Positions 18,668 through 28,821 of a DNA stretch of 64,000 nt are shown in pieces. Source of the DNA: Roseinatronobacter alkalisoli (GTDB lineage Bacteria > Pseudomonadota > Alphaproteobacteria > Rhodobacterales > Rhodobacteraceae); contig NZ_JAQZSM010000006.1 of NCBI RefSeq assembly GCF_028745735.1, positions 157,765 through 221,764 of the forward strand, written 5' to 3'. The notes below the pieces were generated by a model that ran no database searches, was not told the DNA's origin, and saw only the letters and a list, made by a program, of their open reading frames with translations. The translations under genes were made by a program, and so were the position numbers. Every line of letters starts with the position of its first letter. Position 1 is the first letter of the stretch.

Positions 18668-21418
18668 ATGACAATTATCGTCGGACAGGACAGTGCAAAA
18701 GCACGCAGAACCCTGAACACAGGCGGAAAGACCGTCGCTTACTATTCGATTCCTGCTGCTGAAGCCGCAGGTCTGGGGGAGTTTTCGAAACTGCCCGCCA
18801 GCCTGAAAGTCGTGTTGGAAAACATGCTGCGCTTCGAGGATGGCAAGACCGTGTCGCTGGACGACATCAAGGCCTTCTCTGACTGGGGCAAGAATGGTGG
18901 CCGCAACCCGCGCGAAATCGCATACCGTCCGGCCCGCGTGCTGATGCAGGATTTCACCGGCGTTCCGGCGGTGGTTGATCTGGCGGCAATGCGCGACGGA
19001 ATCAAGGCACTGGGCGGGGACGCACAGAAAATCAACCCGCTGAACCCGGTTGATCTGGTCATTGACCACAGTGTGATGATTGACGAATTCGGCAATCCGC
19101 GTGCGTTCCAGATGAATGTGGACCGCGAATATGAACGCAATATCGAACGCTACACCTTCCTGAAATGGGGACAGAAGGCGTTCAACAATTTCCGCGTTGT
19201 GCCGCCGGGCACCGGCATCTGCCATCAGGTTAACCTGGAATATCTGGCCCAGACTGTCTGGACCGATGAAGACCAGAATGGTGACACCGTGGCCTATCCC
19301 GACACGCTGGTCGGCACGGACAGCCACACCACCATGGTCAATGGTCTGGCCGTGCTGGGCTGGGGCGTTGGCGGTATCGAAGCAGAAGCCGCAATGCTGG
19401 GCCAGCCCGTGTCGATGCTGATCCCTGAAGTGGTGGGTTTCAAGCTGACCGGCGCGATGAAAGAGGGCACCACTGCAACCGATCTGGTGCTGAAAGTCGT
19501 TCAACTGCTGCGCGCCAAGGGTGTGGTGGGCAAATTCGTCGAATTCTATGGCGACGGGCTGGACCATCTGCCACTGGCCGACCGTGCGACAATCGCCAAC
19601 ATGGCCCCCGAATATGGCGCGACCTGCGGTTTCTTCCCGATCGATCAGGAAACGCTGCGCTATCTGGAACAGACCGGCCGCGACAAGGACCGCATTGCAC
19701 TGGTCGAAGCCTATGCCAAGGAAAACGGCTTCTGGCGCGGTGCGGATTACGCGCCCATCTATACTGATACGCTGGAACTGGATATGTCCACAGTTGTACC
19801 AGCGATTTCGGGGCCGAAACGCCCGCAGGATCACACTGCCCTGGATCAGGCCGCACGGAAATTCCTGGATGTCGTGTCCGAATACCGCGGTACTGCGGTC
19901 GGTTCGCAGGCGTCCGAAATGGCGGATGAAGGCCCTGCCCCCACTGCACCCGCGGACCCGCGCAAAACCGCCAGCGTTGACGGCGAAGATTACACGATCC
20001 GCGACGGGTCGGTGGTGATCGCGTCCATCACGTCCTGCACCAACACATCGAACCCCTATGTGATGATCGGGGCCGGTCTGGTGGCACGCAAGGCGCGCGC
20101 GCTGGGTCTGACACGCAAGCCATGGGTGAAAACCTCGCTCGCGCCCGGCTCTCAGGTCGTGTCCGCCTATCTGGAAGCGGCGGAGTTGCAGGAAGATCTG
20201 GATGCCATCGGCTTCAACCTTGTGGGCTATGGCTGCACCACCTGTATCGGCAATTCCGGCCCGCTTCAGGAAGAAATTTCCAAAGCCATCAGCGAAAACG
20301 ACCTGATTGCCACATCCGTTCTGTCGGGTAACCGCAACTTTGAAGGGCGCATCAGCCCTGATGTGCGCGCCAACTATCTGGCCAGCCCGCCGCTGGTGGT
20401 GGCCTATGCGCTGGCCGGTGACATGAATATCGACATCACCAAAGACCCCATCGCGCAAACGCCTGACGGCAAGGATGTCTACCTGAAAGATATCTGGCCC
20501 ACCCAGAAGGAAGTCGCCGAACTGGTCGAAAGAACCGTCACGCGCGAAGCCTTCATGTCGAAATATGCCGATGTCTTCAAAGGCGACGAGAAATGGCAGT
20601 CGGTCGAAACCCCGGATTCAGAAACCTATGACTGGCCCGCATCCTCGACCTATATCCAGAACCCGCCCTATTTCCGTGACATGGGGCCCGAAGCCGGCAC
20701 CATTTCCAACCTGAAAGGCGCGCGCATTCTGGCGATGCTGGGCGACATGATCACCACCGACCACATCAGCCCTGCAGGCAGCTTCAAGGCCGAAACACCC
20801 GCTGGCAAATACCTGACCGAACGCCAGGTTCCGGTGCGCGAATTCAATTCCTACGGGTCGCGCAGGGGCAACCATGAAATCATGATGCGCGGCACATTCG
20901 CCAATATCCGCATCAAGAACGAAATCCTGGACGGGGTTGAAGGGGGCTATACCAAGGGTCCGGACGGACAGCAGACCTCGATCTTTGACGCCTCGATGGC
21001 GTATCAGGAACAGGGCACGCCGCTTGTCGTGATCGGCGGTGTGGAATATGGCGCGGGTTCAAGCCGGGACTGGGCGGCCAAGGGCACAAACCTGCTGGGC
21101 GTCAAGGCCGTGATTGCGCAGTCCTTTGAACGCATCCACCGTTCCAACCTTGTGGGTATGGGGGTCATTCCGTTTGAATTCACCGGCGATGACAACCGCA
21201 AGACACTTGGCCTGACCGGACAGGAAACCATTTCGATCAGCGGGCTGGAAGGCGATCTTAAACCGCTTTCCGAAGTGCCCTGCACCATCACCTACGCGGA
21301 TGGCACCGAAAAGGAAATCACCCTGAAATGCCGTATCGATACCGGCATTGAAAAGGAATATGTCGAACATGGCGGCGTGCTGCATTACGTGCTGCGCGAT
21401 CTGGCAAAATCGGCATAA
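18668..21418 (+). CDS. acnA: aconitate hydratase A
   Basis: 916 residues, TCA-cycle citrate/isocitrate isomerase of the AcnA (IRP-like) class. The [4Fe-4S] ligands are Cys457 ([10 protein letters not shown]) and Cys523/Cys526 ([11 protein letters not shown]). The swivel domain carries [12 protein letters not shown] near residue 800. A strong AAGGGAGG Shine-Dalgarno sequence lies 8 bases before the ATG. Transcription ends at a clear hairpin (21449-21482). Confidence 0.97.
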   Translation: MTIIVGQDSAKARRTLNTGGKTVAYYSIPAAEAAGLGEFSKLPASLKVVLENMLRFEDGKTVSLDDIKAFSDWGKNGGRNPREIAYRPARVLMQDFTGVPAVVDLAAMRDGIKALGGDAQKINPLNPVDLVIDHSVMIDEFGNPRAFQMNVDREYERNIERYTFLKWGQKAFNNFRVVPPGTGICHQVNLEYLAQTVWTDEDQNGDTVAYPDTLVGTDSHTTMVNGLAVLGWGVGGIEAEAAMLGQPVSMLIPEVVGFKLTGAMKEGTTATDLVLKVVQLLRAKGVVGKFVEFYGDGLDHLPLADRATIANMAPEYGATCGFFPIDQETLRYLEQTGRDKDRIALVEAYAKENGFWRGADYAPIYTDTLELDMSTVVPAISGPKRPQDHTALDQAARKFLDVVSEYRGTAVGSQASEMADEGPAPTAPADPRKTASVDGEDYTIRDGSVVIASITSCTNTSNPYVMIGAGLVARKARALGLTRKPWVKTSLAPGSQVVSAYLEAAELQEDLDAIGFNLVGYGCTTCIGNSGPLQEEISKAISENDLIATSVLSGNRNFEGRISPDVRANYLASPPLVVAYALAGDMNIDITKDPIAQTPDGKDVYLKDIWPTQKEVAELVERTVTREAFMSKYADVFKGDEKWQSVETPDSETYDWPASSTYIQNPPYFRDMGPEAGTISNLKGARILAMLGDMITTDHISPAGSFKAETPAGKYLTERQVPVREFNSYGSRRGNHEIMMRGTFANIRIKNEILDGVEGGYTKGPDGQQTSIFDASMAYQEQGTPLVVIGGVEYGAGSSRDWAAKGTNLLGVKAVIAQSFERIHRSNLVGMGVIPFEFTGDDNRKTLGLTGQETISISGLEGDLKPLSEVPCTITYADGTEKEITLKCRIDTGIEKEYVEHGGVLHYVLRDLAKSA

Positions 21419-21448
21419 CGCAGCGCTTCGGGCTACGAAAAATCATCA

Positions 21449-21482
21449 GACCCCGGCCATTGCGCCGGGGTCTTTTGTTTTC
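21449..21482 (+). terminator. acnA intrinsic terminator
   Basis: GACCCCGGC (21449-21457) pairs with GCCGGGGTC (21464-21472) around CATTGC, followed by TTTTGTTTT. It lies about 30 bp past the acnA stop. Confidence 0.9.
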
Positions 21483-21555
21483 GCCTGCCTGTCGGTTGAC
21501 GCCACCAGCCTTAGACATTAGGCAACATCATCACCCCCCGGAACGAGATGCACAT

Positions 21556-21951
21556 ATGTCGACACGTGTCATTGCCCTGGCCCTTCTGGCATTTGTGCTG
21601 GGGTTCATCTTCCTGATGGCTTCGGTCACATGGCTTGTCCGCGACCCGTTACCCATTGTCGGGGCCAATCAGACGTTGTTGCTGCATTCCGTTGAAATAC
21701 AACCGCAGATCAGAACCGCAGTCGCCATTGACGGGGGCTATCGGGTCGATCTGACGCTTACGCATGACGGCGCACAAGACCCGCATGCCCTGCTGCGCCC
21801 CGCTGGCGGTCAGCCGATCGCGCTTGATGCGGGCACCGACAGTGCAGGCGCATGGTCCGCCGCAGGGCAGATGACCCAGCCGGGACGCTGGGAACTGGTG
21901 CTGACCGAAGGCACCGCACGCGAAGTGATCGCGTTTATTGTGCGGGAATGA
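21556..21951 (+). CDS. membrane-anchored hypothetical protein
   Basis: 131 residues. One N-terminal transmembrane helix (VIALALLAFVLGFIFLMASV) is followed by a periplasmic domain of about 100 residues that reads as beta-rich. The topology and the WLVRDPLP stretch faintly recall FixH-like proteins, but the similarity is too weak to assign. The ATG at 21556 follows GAACGAGATG. It is convergent with the GNAT gene, whose stop lies one base after its own. Confidence 0.6.
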   Translation: MSTRVIALALLAFVLGFIFLMASVTWLVRDPLPIVGANQTLLLHSVEIQPQIRTAVAIDGGYRVDLTLTHDGAQDPHALLRPAGGQPIALDAGTDSAGAWSAAGQMTQPGRWELVLTEGTAREVIAFIVRE

Positions 21952-22353
21952 TCACGTGCGCTGCGCGAAAACGAACGCGCCGTCATGGCGCTTGAAACCC
22001 GCAGCGTCATAGAATGATACCGCCGCAGGCGCCGATAGCAGCAGGCATGTCCGCACATCCGGTGCGGCCAGCGCAGTCCGTTCCAGAAGCGCCTTGCCTA
22101 TCCCCCGGCCCTGATAAGCGCTGTCGACGCACAGATCCGAACAATACAGGCAATAGGCCCAGTCGGTTATGGACCGCGCCACACCGACAAGCCGTGTGCC
22201 ATCACGGGCCGTAATTATGACCTGCGCACCGCGCAACATGGCCTCCAGTCGCGCCGGATCGGACGGTCTGCGCGCGGCCAGCCCCGATGTTTCCAGCACG
22301 CTCTGGAATTCCTCTGCACTCAGCTTGGGTTCAGACTGATACGTAATGCTCAT
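21952..22353 (-). CDS. GNAT-family N-acetyltransferase
   Basis: 133 residues. The GNAT core acetyl-CoA-binding motif is YQGRGIGKALLE, preceded by the beta strand CLYCSDLCVDSA and followed by the C-terminal FYDAAGFKRH. The substrate is unknown. The ATG overlaps the ccmG stop by 4 bases, so it is read at the end of the ccm operon, although this gene is not a known part of cytochrome maturation. Confidence 0.85.
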   Translation of the reverse strand: MSITYQSEPKLSAEEFQSVLETSGLAARRPSDPARLEAMLRGAQVIITARDGTRLVGVARSITDWAYCLYCSDLCVDSAYQGRGIGKALLERTALAAPDVRTCLLLSAPAAVSFYDAAGFKRHDGAFVFAQRT

Positions 22354-22886
22354 CGCGCAGCCGCCCGTTCAATCGCAGGGCGGATGCGGTTTGCCACCAC
22401 CTCGCGCGTGATAGGCCCGGCGAAGCGCAGAACAATTGTTCCGTCACCGGCCACGACATAGGTTTCAGGCACCCCGTAAAGGCCCCAATCCAGTGCCATG
22501 CGCCCCGATGCATCCTGCCCGCTGGCCGCAAACGGATTGCCCAGTTCATCCAGAAAATCCAGCGCGCGGTCGGCCTGATCACGGTAATTGACCCCGTAAA
22601 CCGGCAGTTCCGTGGCCAGTTCTTCCAGCAACGGGTGCTCTGCCCGGCATGGGGCGCACCAGGACGCCCAGTAATTGACCAGCTTGACCTCTCCGTCGCG
22701 CAAAGTGTCATCGTCGAACGAGGCCAGATCACCCAGTTGTGTCAGCATCACGCCCGGTGCCTGCTGCCCTTCGCGCGCGGATGGCAATGCATCGCGGTCA
22801 TCACGCATATTGCCGAACCAGAACAGCGCCGCCAGCGCCACAAAAAGCAGCGGTGGCAGAAACATCAGCGGTCTGAATTTACCCAT
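22350..22886 (-). CDS. ccmG: thiol:disulfide interchange protein CcmG/DsbE
   Basis: 178 residues. One N-terminal membrane anchor is followed by a periplasmic thioredoxin domain with the active site WASWCAPC (Cys77, Cys80). It keeps apocytochrome c haem-site cysteines reduced during cytochrome c maturation. The start MGKFRPLMF at 22886 lies inside the end of ccmD, so the genes overlap by 8 bp. A longer frame to 22940 lies within ccmD. Confidence 0.93.
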   Translation of the reverse strand: MGKFRPLMFLPPLLFVALAALFWFGNMRDDRDALPSAREGQQAPGVMLTQLGDLASFDDDTLRDGEVKLVNYWASWCAPCRAEHPLLEELATELPVYGVNYRDQADRALDFLDELGNPFAASGQDASGRMALDWGLYGVPETYVVAGDGTIVLRFAGPITREVVANRIRPAIERAAAR

Positions 22887-23034
22887 TTCCAGTCCTTCGT
22901 TTTTCAACCTCGTCCAGTTGCTGGCGCACGGAACGCCCACGCAGCCAGTACCACAACACCAGCGCCCCGATCAGCCCGAGAGAGGCCAGATAAGCCAGCG
23001 AAACTTCCAATGCGTAGCGGCCAAGATCAGGCAT
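22879..23034 (-). CDS. ccmD: haem exporter protein CcmD
   Basis: A short gene encoding 51 residues, read directly from the minus strand between ccmC and ccmG. The sequence starts MPDLGRYALEVSLAYL, has one transmembrane helix (LASLGLIGALVLWYWL) and a charged cytoplasmic tail with RQQLDEVEKRR, the standard CcmD layout. CcmD helps release holo-CcmE from CcmABC. Its ATG overlaps the ccmC stop (ATGA), and its 3' end overlaps ccmG. Confidence 0.93.
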   Translation of the reverse strand: MPDLGRYALEVSLAYLASLGLIGALVLWYWLRGRSVRQQLDEVEKRRTGNG

Positions 23035-23765
23035 CAGGCCATCCTTTCGCGCGCAACAAGCGCCTTCATCCGGCGCGCGCGGATTTCGGTGCGCGTACCC
23101 GCCAGAACAAGCGTCACGAATATCAGGCCGAACCCGACCATGCAGATATAAAGCGGTGCCTTATAGGCCCAGTCCATGCGCGTTCCCGGTGCAACCGACA
23201 GGGACGCACCCTGATGCAACCCTTGGTTCCAGAACAGCGCGGCATAACGCGACAGAACCGCAAAGACCGAACCGACAAGACATAATACCGCAGTAAGGTC
23301 CGCGCCTGTATCGGGATCATCAATCGCCGACCACAGCGCGATATATCCCAGATAGAACAGAAACAGGATCAGGAAGCTGGTCAATCGCGGGTCCCAGGCC
23401 CACCATGTCCCCCACATCGGCTGGCCCCAGACCGCGCCCGTGATCAGCCCGATCAGGGTCATCACCAGCCCTATGGGGGCTGCGGCCTTGGCGGCCAATG
23501 CACTGACATGGTGCCGCCGGATCAGCCAGACGAGCGACGCCACCAGCATCATCACCCAGGCATTGATGGCCATCATCGCGGCGGGCACATGGATGAACAC
23601 GATCTTGACAGTGGCCCCTTGGCGGAAATCATCAGGCGTGAAGAAGAACCCCCAGACCAGACCGATTGTTGTGACCACCACCGCCGCCACTGCCACGACC
23701 GGCAACAGCCAGTCCGTAGTGCGCATGAATTTCAGCGGGTTTGCATATTCCCAAAGCGATGCCAT
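23034..23765 (-). CDS. ccmC: haem ABC transporter permease CcmC
   Basis: 243 residues with six transmembrane helices. The tryptophan-rich haem-handling motif WGTWWAWDPR is at 118-127, with a conserved His (FIHVPAA, His59) before it. It attaches haem to CcmE. I take the ATG giving MASLWEYANP. An in-frame GTG three codons upstream (23774) with AAGGA before it is also possible. Fifty-two bp separate it from ccmB. Confidence 0.95.
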   Translation of the reverse strand: MASLWEYANPLKFMRTTDWLLPVVAVAAVVVTTIGLVWGFFFTPDDFRQGATVKIVFIHVPAAMMAINAWVMMLVASLVWLIRRHHVSALAAKAAAPIGLVMTLIGLITGAVWGQPMWGTWWAWDPRLTSFLILFLFYLGYIALWSAIDDPDTGADLTAVLCLVGSVFAVLSRYAALFWNQGLHQGASLSVAPGTRMDWAYKAPLYICMVGFGLIFVTLVLAGTRTEIRARRMKALVARERMA

Positions 23766-23817
23766 GCCGCTCACCTATCCTTAGTTCGGGCCGCTCTCAA
23801 GCCTGCCGAGATGGCGT

Positions 23818-24474
23818 TCACCGAAGGTTTATCCGGATCACAAGGGCAGATGCAAAGGGCAATAATGCCACAGCCCCTGCCGTGATCCCCGCCAGCAGGG
23901 CAAGCGGCGTGGCCACATCCAGCCCCTGCGCGCCGCGCGCCACCACTTCAGCCCCGAAAACCAGCGTCGGAATATACAACGGCAGCACCAACAGCGACAG
24001 CAACAAGCCCCCGCGCTTCAGCCCCACAGTCAGCGCGGCCCCGAATGTGCCGATCACCGACAGGGCCGGTGTGCCAAGCGCAAGCGACAGAACCAGCCAA
24101 CCATAAGCCTGTGGCGGCAGATATAGCAACAGGCCCAAGACCGGCGAAATCAGGACCAGCGGCAACCCTGTTGTCAGCCAATGCGCCAGCGCCTTGACCG
24201 ACACGACCCCTTCCATCGGTACAGGTGCAGTCGCCAGAAGATCAAGCGATCCATCCTCATAATCCAGCGCAAAAATGCGGTCCAGCGACAGCAGACAGGC
24301 CAGCAGCGCCCCCACCCACAGAATACCGGGCGCAATGCGCGCAAGTATTTCCGGCTCCGGCCCCACACCAAGCGGCACCAGAACCGCAATGATCAGGAAA
24401 AACGCAAGCCCCAGTCCAAAGCCACCACCCGCCCGGAAGGCCAGCCGCAGGTCACGGACCAGCAGCGCAATCAC
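23818..24474 (-). CDS. ccmB: haem exporter permease CcmB
   Basis: 218 residues, six transmembrane helices. The N-terminus [14 protein letters not shown] and the middle stretch [18 protein letters not shown] are typical of CcmB. It forms the CcmAB transporter that acts on the CcmC-haem-CcmE complex. It starts at a GTG that overlaps the ccmA stop by 4 bases. Confidence 0.94.
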   Translation of the reverse strand: MIALLVRDLRLAFRAGGGFGLGLAFFLIIAVLVPLGVGPEPEILARIAPGILWVGALLACLLSLDRIFALDYEDGSLDLLATAPVPMEGVVSVKALAHWLTTGLPLVLISPVLGLLLYLPPQAYGWLVLSLALGTPALSVIGTFGAALTVGLKRGGLLLSLLVLPLYIPTLVFGAEVVARGAQGLDVATPLALLAGITAGAVALLPFASALVIRINLR

Positions 24475-25094
24475 AGGAATGCCTCGTCGAAATGGCCGCT
24501 GCCGGGCGGGGGCAGAACCGCCCGGAACGTCGTCAGATCCAGTATTCCGGCCTCTGGCAAGCCAAGGTCGATATGGGTGGCCATCAACGCCATCCCCCCG
24601 CCCGACAGATGGGCGCGCACCACCTCGCCGAATAGTGCGACTGACGCGGTATCCAGCGACACGGTCGGTTCATCCAGCACCCAGATGGGCCGCCCTGTGA
24701 CCATTAGCCGCGCCAGTCCCAGCCGCCGTTTCTGTCCCGCCGACAGGTTTTGCGCCGCGCGTGGCGCAAGGGCGCGCAGGTTCATCTGCTCCAGCGCGGC
24801 ATCAATGCCTTGCGTGCCATAGACGGCCGCCCAGAAGGACAGGTTTTCAGCAACGCTCAGGGTGGTTTTCAGCCCGTCCGCATGCGCGGCATAGGCGATG
24901 GAATCTGGCGGGCAGTCCACCTGCCCGGCCAGCGCTGGCTGCAACCCTGCGACAGTTCGCAAAAGCGTTGTCTTGCCGCAGCCATTGGGACCACGTAGCA
25001 CCAGTGCCTGCCCGGCATTCAGGGAAAAACTAACCCTTTCCAGCAGCGGAAAGCCCCCGCGCGCGCACGCCAGGTTCGTGACGGTCAGCCCCAA
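24471..25094 (-). CDS. ccmA: haem exporter ATP-binding protein CcmA
   Basis: 207 residues, ABC ATPase. Walker [10 protein letters not shown] is at about 35-43, signature [14 protein letters not shown] near 117, and Walker B VLDEP follows. I place the start at a TTG (25094) because AGGAG lies 6 bases upstream and the protein then begins [14 protein letters not shown] as in relatives. An alternative TTG at 25136 would add 14 residues. First of the ccmABCDG genes, 59 bp downstream of the Mth938-domain gene. Confidence 0.93.
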   Translation of the reverse strand: MGLTVTNLACARGGFPLLERVSFSLNAGQALVLRGPNGCGKTTLLRTVAGLQPALAGQVDCPPDSIAYAAHADGLKTTLSVAENLSFWAAVYGTQGIDAALEQMNLRALAPRAAQNLSAGQKRRLGLARLMVTGRPIWVLDEPTVSLDTASVALFGEVVRAHLSGGGMALMATHIDLGLPEAGILDLTTFRAVLPPPGSGHFDEAFL

Positions 25095-25153
25095 GATGCG
25101 CTCCTGTTCGACACTGCCCGCCCCTTCATCTTGCAAAAATGCTCAAACGCGCC

Positions 25154-25510
25154 CTATCCGACAGGCAGCAACGCAACGGCAACGCGCCGCTGTTCGGACA
25201 ATACCACATTATAGGTGCGACAGGCAGCGGGGCTGTCCATGATCTCCACCCCCAGCCCTGCGGCTTCCAGCTTGTCGCGCAATGCAGGCGGGATATGTGC
25301 GATCGCGCCGCCAGTGCCAATGAACAACACATCGACATGCCCCGCCAGTTCCAGCAGCGCAGCATCGTCGTCATACCCGCCCCAAGGCAGCACCTCTCCG
25401 GCGACCAGCAGCAGTGGCGCGGGATGAACATTTCCCCCTATGCGGAAGAAATCCTTCCCATACCCGTCAACGGGTCGCGCCGCGCCGAAATCAACCTCGG
25501 ACAGGTGCAT
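25154..25510 (-). CDS. Mth938-like domain protein (NDUFAF3/DUF498 family)
   Basis: 118 residues forming one Mth938-like domain: IGGNVHPAPLLLVAGEVLPW, then FIGTGGAIAHIPPALRDKL, and the C-terminal ACRTYNVVLSEQRRVAVAL. The human homologue NDUFAF3 is a complex I assembly factor. The bacterial role is unknown. It starts one base after secF ends, and the secF-to-Mth938-to-ccm arrangement is recurrent in Rhodobacterales. Confidence 0.85.
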   Translation of the reverse strand: MHLSEVDFGAARPVDGYGKDFFRIGGNVHPAPLLLVAGEVLPWGGYDDDAALLELAGHVDVLFIGTGGAIAHIPPALRDKLEAAGLGVEIMDSPAACRTYNVVLSEQRRVAVALLPVG

Positions 25511-25511
25511 G

Positions 25512-26483
25512 TTACCCTTCCTTGACGCCGAATTGCGTACCCGCGGAATCGCCTGCGTTCTTCGACCAGTCGCGTTTCACGCCCAGCCGCAGCAGCACCG
25601 CCGATGCGACAAAGACGGATGAATAGGTGCCTACGATCACGCCCCAGATCATTGCGAAGACGAAACCGCGGATCACATCACCGCCCAGAATGAACAGCGC
25701 CAGCAGCGCCAGCAATGTCGTGACAGAGGTCATGACCGTGCGCGACAAGGTGTCATTGATCGACAGGTTCAGAACTTCCTTGAGGGGGCGCTTCTTGAAC
25801 TTGATCAGGTTTTCGCGCACGCGGTCAAACACAACCACCGTGTCATTCAGAGAATAACCCACGATTGTCAGAAGTGCGGCAATGATCGCCAGATCGAACC
25901 GGATCTGCAAGATACTGAACACCCCGATGGTCAGCACCACGTCATGCACCAGTGCGGCAACAGCGCCCACCGAGAACTGCCATTCAAACCGCAACCAGAT
26001 GTAGAACAGCACCGCAGCAAGCGCCAGCACAACCGAAATCACCGCAGAGCGGATCAGTTCGCCCGATACTTTCGGCCCGACGGAATCCACTGCTGCGAAT
26101 GTCAGGCTGGGGTCCAGGCTTTGTAACGCATCGCGCACCGCGCTGATTTGTTCGGGGGTGATGGCCTCCACCCCTTCCTGCGCCTGAATCCGGACCATCG
26201 CAACATTGCGGTCCGTTGCGAAGGCCGGGTCAAATACCTCCGTTATCGCAACATCTCCGAACCCCAGTTCCGCGATTGCACCGCGATAGGCGGCAATATC
26301 GACAGGGGCCTGCGCTTCGGTCCGGATGGACGTGCCGCCGCGAAAATCGATGCCGAAATTCAGCCCCATCACCAGAAAGGCCGCAACGGAAAGCACCATC
26401 GCCAGAATGGACGCGCCGAAGGTCATCTTCCAGTAGCGGAAGAAGTCGACATTTGTGTCCTGTGGAACAAGTTTCAATCGCAT
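25512..26483 (-). CDS. secF: protein translocase subunit SecF
   Basis: 323 residues. One N-terminal transmembrane helix, the FRGGTSIRTEAQ motif of the first periplasmic domain, and five C-terminal helices with the family motif YSLNDTVVVFDRVREN. It works with SecD to use the proton motive force in late steps of Sec export. It follows secD by 14 bp. Confidence 0.96.
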   Translation of the reverse strand: MRLKLVPQDTNVDFFRYWKMTFGASILAMVLSVAAFLVMGLNFGIDFRGGTSIRTEAQAPVDIAAYRGAIAELGFGDVAITEVFDPAFATDRNVAMVRIQAQEGVEAITPEQISAVRDALQSLDPSLTFAAVDSVGPKVSGELIRSAVISVVLALAAVLFYIWLRFEWQFSVGAVAALVHDVVLTIGVFSILQIRFDLAIIAALLTIVGYSLNDTVVVFDRVRENLIKFKKRPLKEVLNLSINDTLSRTVMTSVTTLLALLALFILGGDVIRGFVFAMIWGVIVGTYSSVFVASAVLLRLGVKRDWSKNAGDSAGTQFGVKEG

Positions 26484-26497
26484 ATGCCTGTGTTCCT

Positions 26498-28165
26498 TCA
26501 GATGGTCAGAGTTTTCGGGCGACGACGTTCAAAATAGATGACCATCATCAGGCGGGTCACCATAAGCGCGGTAAACACGGATGTCAGAATTCCCAGTCCC
26601 AGCGTGACTGCGAACCCCCGCACCGGCCCCGACCCCATTGCGAACAGAATCAACGCCGTGATGAACGTGGTGATATTGGCATCCAGAATGGCAGACAGCG
26701 CTTTTTCATAGCCCAGCTCAATCGCGCGCGCCGGTCCTTTTGCAGTGCGCATTTCTTCGCGGATCCGCTCAAAAATCAGCACGGTCGCATCAACAGCCAT
26801 ACCGATGGTCAGCACAATGCCCGCAATACCCGGCAAGGTCAGCGTGGCCCCGATCAACGACAGAAGCGCGAAAATCATCGAGACATTCAGCACCAGTGCG
26901 ATATTGGCAATAATGCCGAAAATGCCGTAGCTGGCCAGCATGAAACCCAGCACCGCAATCATGGCAACAATCGCGGCAATCTTGCCCGCGTCAATGCTGT
27001 CCTGCCCCAGTTCTGGCCCGACAGTGCGTTCTTCCAGAAAGTCCATTTCCGCAGGCAATGCGCCGGACCGCAGCAGCACAGCAAGGCGACTGGTGTCTTC
27101 AACCGTGAAACGGCCGGTTATGATACCGGACCCGCCCGCAATATGGCTTTGGATAACAGGGGCAGACACCACTTCGCCATCCAGAACAATCGCGAAGGGA
27201 TTGCCTATATTCTCAGCCGTATACAGACCAAAAGCGCGCCCGCCCGCCGGGTTGAACCGGAAATTGACTGCAGGGCGGTTATTCTGGTCCATGCCCGGTT
27301 GCGCATCGACCAACTGGTCGCCTGTCACAACGGGCGTCTGCTCCACAATGTAATAGACACCCTGCTCGTCCATGGACGGATAGATCACATTGCGCGGCCC
27401 GGGCACGTCGTCAGGGTCTGATGTAACACGGACCACCGCATGAAATGTCAGCCGCGCCGTGGTGCCGATAAGCGCCTTCAACTCCTCCGCCGAACCGATA
27501 CCCGGCACCTGAATCAGAATGCGGTCTGCGCCCTGACGCTGGATCGTTGGTTCGCGCGTGCCAGCTTCATCCACGCGGCGGCGGATGATTTCCAGCGACA
27601 GGCGCATGGTGCGTTCATCGGTCGCGGCGCGCTCTGCTTCGGACAGGGTGACGACAATTTCCTCACCCTCCACGCGCACATCAAGATCGCGCGCAGCGCC
27701 GAAACCGCCAAGAGATTCAGTCGGTTGTGCAAGTTCGCGCACATAAGTCGCCGCCTGATCAATGACATCGGGGTTTGCGATACGCACACGCAATTCACCT
27801 GCATCATCGGATGGCATGCGCCGCACGCCCCCCACGCTGGCACGTTCCGCTGTCAGACGGTCGCGCACCGCAGGCCACATTCCGTCGATACGGTCTGCAT
27901 AGACATCGGACACGCGGACTTCGGCCAGCAGATGCGCGCCGCCGCGCAGATCAAGCCCCAGATTGACCAGAAAACCGGGCAGGAAGCCGGGCCATGCATC
28001 TCTGTCCGCTTCCAGTGCGGCGTTGCCCTGCCCTGTTTCAAGCGCGACGACAGCATCATTATGCCGTTCCACACGTTCATAAAACAGGTTGGGTGCGGCG
28101 AACAGAAGCGCAAGCGCGCAGGTCGACCAGATCAGGATGCGTTTCCACATCGGTATTTGCAACAT
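26498..28165 (-). CDS. secD: protein translocase subunit SecD
   Basis: 555 residues. N-terminal helix, then GLDLRGGAHLLAEV, a large periplasmic P1 domain, and a C-terminal six-helix unit including GMAVDATVLIFERIREE. The start at 28165 has AGGGA about 10 bases upstream. A second methionine at 28150 is possible. Forms the SecDF-YajC complex with its neighbours. Confidence 0.96.
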   Translation of the reverse strand: MLQIPMWKRILIWSTCALALLFAAPNLFYERVERHNDAVVALETGQGNAALEADRDAWPGFLPGFLVNLGLDLRGGAHLLAEVRVSDVYADRIDGMWPAVRDRLTAERASVGGVRRMPSDDAGELRVRIANPDVIDQAATYVRELAQPTESLGGFGAARDLDVRVEGEEIVVTLSEAERAATDERTMRLSLEIIRRRVDEAGTREPTIQRQGADRILIQVPGIGSAEELKALIGTTARLTFHAVVRVTSDPDDVPGPRNVIYPSMDEQGVYYIVEQTPVVTGDQLVDAQPGMDQNNRPAVNFRFNPAGGRAFGLYTAENIGNPFAIVLDGEVVSAPVIQSHIAGGSGIITGRFTVEDTSRLAVLLRSGALPAEMDFLEERTVGPELGQDSIDAGKIAAIVAMIAVLGFMLASYGIFGIIANIALVLNVSMIFALLSLIGATLTLPGIAGIVLTIGMAVDATVLIFERIREEMRTAKGPARAIELGYEKALSAILDANITTFITALILFAMGSGPVRGFAVTLGLGILTSVFTALMVTRLMMVIYFERRRPKTLTI

Positions 28166-28315
28166 CGGCGCGTGGTCCCTGTGGTATCTGTGGGTGTTCA
28201 GGGCATCTTTGTGTTCGGATGAGACATTTCAATGCCCTGACATGGTGTTGTGTTCATATGCGGCAATAACACTGCGCAACGGCGCGGGAATTGCGCATTC
28301 CGGCGAAAGCGGGGT

Positions 28316-28639
28316 TTATTCTTTCGCCGCCGGTTCGGTCTTGGACATGACTGTGGCGATGGTTTGTTTCACCACACGTACCTTGACGCCATCGGCAATC
28401 TCGACTTCCAGCTCGCCATCTTCCTTGACCTTGGTAACCTTGCCGATCAGCCCACCTTGCGTGACTACCTGATCACCACGGCGCAGCGATTCAACCATCG
28501 CTCTGTGGTCCTTCATCTTTTTCTGCTGCGGACGGATCAGCAGGAAGTACATGATCACGAAGATCAGGACAAACGGGATGATCGAGATCAGACCACCGGC
28601 GGCACCGGCATCTTGCGCATAAGCAGGGGTGACGAACAT
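28316..28639 (-). CDS. yajC: preprotein translocase subunit YajC
   Basis: 107 residues. One transmembrane helix (FVLIFVIMYFLLIRPQQKK) is followed by a cytoplasmic domain with VESLRRGDQVVTQGGLIGKV, the YajC hallmark. Upstream of secD-secF with a 150-bp gap, the usual order. Confidence 0.95.
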   Translation of the reverse strand: MFVTPAYAQDAGAAGGLISIIPFVLIFVIMYFLLIRPQQKKMKDHRAMVESLRRGDQVVTQGGLIGKVTKVKEDGELEVEIADGVKVRVVKQTIATVMSKTEPAAKE

Positions 28640-28821
28640 GAAAGCTCCTTAAGGCTGTTGCACCCGACAGTCGGGCATACGGACCACCCCGCAGCAAGCG
28701 CAACGGGGCGAATTGGCGCGCACCCTACTGGCAGGGCCGGGGCTTGGCAAGGCGGCGCAAGGCGCAATCGGGGCAGCATTCCGGGCATATCTGCCCCGGA
28801 TCATCATAAAATCCGCTGCAG

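Noticed and set aside
17696..20458. 920-codon open frame on the minus strand, antisense to acnA
   Set aside because: Only its last 242 codons (from 18424) look like a protein (DUF1223). The rest is the complement of acnA in a GC-rich genome and has a His/Gln-rich nonsense composition.
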